Assembly: GCA_016208255.1 (NCBI GenBank)
Contig: JACQYK010000085.1
Coordinates: 38,996 to 102,995 of the forward strand
Direction: 5' to 3'
Length of the DNA stretch: 64,000 nt
DNA from: Deltaproteobacteria bacterium
Lineage (GTDB): Bacteria > Desulfobacterota > RBG-13-43-22
Shown piece after piece: positions 60,298 through 64,000 of this stretch. The notes beneath the pieces were generated by a model. The model searched no databases, was not told the DNA's origin, and saw only the letters and a program-made list of their open reading frames with translations. How positions within the stretch are numbered: the stretch's first letter is position 1; each line of letters starts with the position of its first letter. The position numbers and the translations under genes were made by a program.

Positions 60298-60326
60298 AAG
60301 GCCGTGATTTTTTCTCTCACGGCCTT
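60298..60326 (-). terminator. Second terminator-like hairpin in the trp leader
   Basis: Minus strand AAGGCCGTGA-GAGAAAAAA-TCACGGCCTTTTTTATTTT. Confidence 0.85.
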
Positions 60327-60344
60327 TTGAGTGCAAAAATAAAA

Positions 60345-60379
60345 AAGCCGTGGAGACCTTGAGCGGTTCTCCACGGCTT
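60345..60379 (-). promoter_or_regulatory. trp attenuator terminator hairpin
   Basis: Minus strand AAGCCGTGGAGA-ACCGCTCAAGG-TCTCCACGGCTTTTTTATTTTT. Confidence 0.92.
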
Positions 60380-60396
60380 ATGATTTCTCTGTCAGG

Positions 60397-60471
60397 TCAG
60401 CGGCGGACGAACCCCTCCCTTGAATCCTGCCACCACCACCAGTTATTGTTACTCATTGAAATTTGATTCAT
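60397..60471 (-). CDS. trpL: trp operon leader peptide
   Basis: 24 aa, below ORF-track threshold: MNQISMSNNNWWWWQDSREGFVRR*, four consecutive TGG codons directly before the attenuator hairpin. Confidence 0.93.
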   Translation of the reverse strand: MNQISMSNNNWWWWQDSREGFVRR

Positions 60472-60695
60472 TGTTCGGTTTCCTGAAAAAATATGAATAA
60501 TAGTTTACTAAATCTAAAAATACGAGTCAATACTTTTTTGCAATCTTTTTTTACAATCCTAAAGAATTGACTTTAACTGTTGGATATGTTTTAATTTGTT
60601 CTTTAGAAAACTGGTTTACCCAATCAGCGATCCTTAACCGAAAGGCTGGTCTATGAAGTAGTCCGACAAGACCCCTATTTCCCAGCCTGGCTGAA

Positions 60696-60967
60696 GTACC
60701 GAGTAAGGAACTGGCCGTGTTCAAAGAACGGGCCATTAAAAGCGGTTTTGACCTTATTGACTTTTGGGCCGTGGACTTCGACTGGCAGGAAGGCAAGCCC
60801 TTTGAGCATCATTGGCAGGATTACCGGACCTGGAAAGATCGGTCTCTCAAAACCATCAGCGATTTCGGCTATACCAAGTATCCGAAAAAGGTAAATACAT
60901 CGCCTGCGTGAAGGTGATCGATGTTTTTGGTTGTGATTCCAGCATAGCTGTTGAAATTGAGGTATAA
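60696..60967 (+). pseudogene. C-terminal remnant of a DNA methyltransferase (Mod-like), frameshifted
   Basis: VPSKELAVFKERAIKSGFDLIDFWAVDFDWQEGKPFEHHWQDYRTWKDRSLKTISDFGYTKYPKK then, one frame over, GKYIACVKVIDVFGCDSSIAVEIEV*. Confidence 0.65.
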
Positions 60968-61007
60968 TATCAATTAAAAAAAGGACAATCCCCAAGGAGG
61001 ACATAAA

Positions 61008-61244
61008 ATGCAAACCACCGTTATCTATTCGGACGGACAGACCCTAAAAACCAATTCAATCTTAAGGAAGTGGTTGGGGAGGCAGAAAAAATTTATTGCC
61101 ATCATAGAAGGAAACAGCCTGATCATCAAAAAACCTCATTCTCTTTTGGATTTTTCTGCCGAACCGGATGAAGATTTTATGACTATGGAAGAAATAAACA
61201 AGGAAATCCACAAGGCAAGGAAAGAGAATGAACATCGTCGTTGA
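61008..61244 (+). CDS. Putative antitoxin of PIN-type TA module
   Basis: 78 aa; overlaps the downstream PIN gene by 17 bp; ...EDFMTMEEINKEIHKARKENEHRR. Confidence 0.75.
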   Translation: MQTTVIYSDGQTLKTNSILRKWLGRQKKFIAIIEGNSLIIKKPHSLLDFSAEPDEDFMTMEEINKEIHKARKENEHRR

Positions 61245-61677
61245 TACCAATATCTTAGTTTCAGCCGTTTTGTGGAAAGGCCCTCCTTTTCAGGCTTTGA
61301 AAATTATTTTGGAGATGCACTCCTTGGTTCAGAGCCAATCGACCATAGAAGAATTTGAAAAGGTAATCCGGAGAGAAAAATTCAGAAAAATTCTTGAGAA
61401 AAGTGGAGGAACCCCCGAGACCCTTATTGAAACCCTTATTCTTGAAAGCAAATTCTATGCTATTTCAAGACGATCAGCAGCCAAGGCCAAACGGATCAAA
61501 ATCGAGGATAAGGAAGATGCCATTTTTCTTGAACTTGCCTTAGAGGCTAAGGCCCCAATTGTTGTCTCCGGGGATAAACACCTGCTTGACCTTAAAGAAG
61601 TCAGTCAGATTAAATTTGTAAGCGCAAAAGAATTTCTTGCCCTCCAGGGCGAATTTCTAAAATTAACGCCGGTTTAA
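61228..61677 (+). CDS. PIN-domain toxin
   Basis: 149 aa; MNIVVDTNILVSAVLWKGPPFQALKII...IEDKEDAIFLELALEAKAPIVVSGDKHLLDLKEV. Confidence 0.93.
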   Translation: MNIVVDTNILVSAVLWKGPPFQALKIILEMHSLVQSQSTIEEFEKVIRREKFRKILEKSGGTPETLIETLILESKFYAISRRSAAKAKRIKIEDKEDAIFLELALEAKAPIVVSGDKHLLDLKEVSQIKFVSAKEFLALQGEFLKLTPV

Positions 61678-62055
61678 AAATTGTACAAGTTGGGGAGAGG
61701 CACCATCGACTTTTGGATATTTTTCTGGTAGTTCAGGCTTGAGGATATCGGAGTCCAGGACAATAGAAAGTAATTCCCTCATATTTGCTCTGCCTGACGA
61801 ACTGCTTTTCAGCAGAGGTCTTGCACCCTCCTTGAGTAATTGCCGGTTACCTACTGCAGAGTCGGGCATACCTCCATAGACCGGGGCAAATAGAGGCACC
61901 TTCATATTAAGAGATGATCGACCTGCCTCCATGCTTCCTCCGTTTGTTCCGGACTCGATTAGTATCATCGCCTTCGATAAAGCGCAAATGGTCTTGTTAC
62001 GCTGAATGGCATTCCTTACACTCCAGGGAATCCCGGGCAAAAACTCACTTACCAC
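61663..62055 (-). pseudogene. C-terminal DprA/Smf-like Rossmann-fold fragment
   Basis: QRNKTICALSKAMILIESGTNGGSMEAGRSSLNMKVPLFAPVYGG; N-terminal half absent. Confidence 0.65.
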
Positions 62056-62449
62056 GGCGATCCCGATCCCAGTCCCAGATGTCCTTGAAATCTTTTTTAA
62101 TATGAAAATTCAATATGCCTTCACAGAGCACCAGTATCGTTGTCCCACCGGATTCCAAGGCTGTGCGATGGGGGGGCCATTCAGTATTTTTTTGAGATTG
62201 ACTTTAACCGTTTGTTATGATTTACATTGATCGAGGCCTGAATCATTTCTTTTTAGGCATTTAACCATTCCTGGAAAGGTTGGCCATGGAGCAATCCGAC
62301 AAAACTCCACTTTTAACCCCACTTTAAAAAAGAGGATGATGGGGTTTTGTTTTTTGTAACAGGGAAAAAATAATAACCGGTCTCAAGATTTCTTCTAATT
62401 GTTTTTTGAGGTAAAATCTTGATGGGCAAAAATGGAGAGGAGGAAGCCA

Positions 62450-64000
62450 ATGGCAGAAGTAAGAGCAGGTAAGATCCTGGTTAAAATACTTAAAGAAGCG
62501 GGTATAAAGTTTATCTCGGGGATTCATGGAGGCCATTTGTGGCCACTGTTGAGCGCCCTGGATGAAGATATGAGGATGATTCATCTGCGTCATGAACAGT
62601 CCGGACCCTATATCTCGGATGGCTGGGGCAGGACCACGGGCCGCCCCGGGGTATGCTTCGGGACGGCCGGGCCGGGGATGTATAATATGGTTCCCGGTAT
62701 CGCCCATGCCTATTTATGCAAAAGTCCGGTAGTGGCCATTGCCGGGCAGCATGAGGCCTTTCACGATGGATGGGCCCCCTTCCAGGAAGGTTACGGTGAA
62801 GAGGTCTGCCGGAGTTTCACCAAGTGGTCTAAAAGGATCGTTGATCCCCGGACCTTGACCTTCCATCTTCAGAAGGCCTTGAGGGATGCCGTAGCCTATC
62901 CTCCCGGGCCGGTAGTCCTGGAGATCCCGGTCAATGTCCTCGGCCGAAGGGAGGAGGATACCAGGCAAGTGGGTTATATCCCTACCGATCAATGCGCCGG
63001 TTTGGGCCAATCCGCGGCCGATCCGGTTCTGGTGGAGAAAATAATACGGATGTTTCTGGAAGCTAAAAGCCCGGCAATTATCGGAGGCGACGGGATTTAC
63101 TGGTCCGGGGCTTCTGAAGAATTGAGGGAATTTGTCGAACTGTTAAATATTCCGGTCATTACCCGGCGGATGGGAAGGGGAGCGGTTCCCGAAGCCCATC
63201 CCCTGGCCTTTACCGGCGCTTTTCGAAGGCCCATTCTCAACGGGGCGGACGTGATCGCGGTTTTTGGCCTGCGGATGAGCAATCTGGAACATTATGGACA
63301 ACCCCCGACGTACAGCCATAAGGCCAAATATATCCTGGTCTCGGAGGCCTATGAAGACCTGGAGGCCAGAATTCCCTCCGAGGTCAGGCTCCAGGCCAAT
63401 CCCAGGCTGGTTCTCAGGCAGATGATCGATTGTGCCAGGGATCTGATCAAGGCGCCTCCGGAGCGGGCCGAATGGCTTGGGTTGGTAGCCACGGCTAAAG
63501 AGGAGGCCCGGAAAAAGAGGGTCGAGTCGGTGGAAGGGGTCCGTCAGGCCCGGCCCATCAATCCCAATTTTTTGGCTCAAGAGGTGGTGGATTTTCTGGA
63601 TGACAGCGCCACCATCATACTGGATTCCTATTCCATGGCCGGTTTTACCACCGACAAGATCGAGGCCAAATTCGCCGGTCAGGTCCTGGACGCGGGCACG
63701 GACGGCGGGGTCGGCCACTCGGTGGGGATTGCCATAGGCGCCCAAATGGGCCGACCGGGGAAACAGGTGCTGGCCCTGCTGGGGGACGGCGGTTTAGGGG
63801 TTGCCGGATTCGATATTGAAACCGCTTCCAGATATAAAATTCCGGCCGTGTACCTCCTTTTCAATAACAGCTCCTGGATAAGCACCGAGTTTCAGAAAGC
63901 GACTTTACCCAAGGTGGATTCCTGGGGGATGCTGCCCGATATTCGATACGACAAGATGTTCGCCGAGGTGGATTGCCATACCGAGTTTGTCACCGAACCG
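62450..64000 (+). CDS. Thiamine-diphosphate-dependent enzyme (acetolactate synthase-like), truncated by right window edge
   Basis: MAEVRAGKILVKILKEAGIKFISGIHGGHLWPLLSAL...HEQSGPYISDGWGRTTGRPGVCFGTAGPG...LLGDGGLGVAGFDIETASRYKIPAVYLLFNNSSW; not in ORF track because no stop in window. Confidence 0.92.
   Translation, partial: MAEVRAGKILVKILKEAGIKFISGIHGGHLWPLLSALDEDMRMIHLRHEQSGPYISDGWGRTTGRPGVCFGTAGPGMYNMVPGIAHAYLCKSPVVAIAGQHEAFHDGWAPFQEGYGEEVCRSFTKWSKRIVDPRTLTFHLQKALRDAVAYPPGPVVLEIPVNVLGRREEDTRQVGYIPTDQCAGLGQSAADPVLVEKIIRMFLEAKSPAIIGGDGIYWSGASEELREFVELLNIPVITRRMGRGAVPEAHPLAFTGAFRRPILNGADVIAVFGLRMSNLEHYGQPPTYSHKAKYILVSEAYEDLEARIPSEVRLQANPRLVLRQMIDCARDLIKAPPERAEWLGLVATAKEEARKKRVESVEGVRQARPINPNFLAQEVVDFLDDSATIILDSYSMAGFTTDKIEAKFAGQVLDAGTDGGVGHSVGIAIGAQMGRPGKQVLALLGDGGLGVAGFDIETASRYKIPAVYLLFNNSSWISTEFQKATLPKVDSWGMLPDIRYDKMFAEVDCHTEFVTEP

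Overview
64 kb accessory-rich window, probably from a Desulfobacterota-type (deltaproteobacterial) genome; the taxonomy is an inference from gene content only. Main blocks: (i) GH130/GT4 carbohydrate operon (1-5.4 kb, left-truncated); (ii) small stress/membrane genes (lmo0937-like, a 22-aa-repeat protein with a frame break, DUF883); (iii) B12 radical SAM, FtsH; (iv) a QueG-like Fe-S protein with an in-frame UGA followed by a convincing bacterial SECIS hairpin (candidate selenoprotein); (v) acyl-CoA/amidohydrolase catabolic genes, several internally deleted; (vi) ACP / AMP-ligase / KS / KS-like cluster; (vii) tRNA-Arg(CCT), tRNA-His(GTG); (viii) a rearranged gmhB-hicBA region with partial duplicate copies and other toxin-antitoxin genes; (ix) cell-surface genes (GT87, PAP2, DUF2723, PilA-like); (x) complete trp operon trpL-trpEG-trpD-trpC-trpF-trpB-trpA with a Trp4 leader peptide and attenuator absent from the supplied ORF track; (xi) TA modules, a methylase remnant and a right-truncated ThDP enzyme. 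The intergenic space holds several families of dispersed nested-palindrome repeats, some with compensatory stem changes and with different palindromic cassettes at the same site. I consider the selenoprotein candidate, the modular palindrome families and the trp attenuator the most valuable observations. All identifications are by eye; no searches were run.
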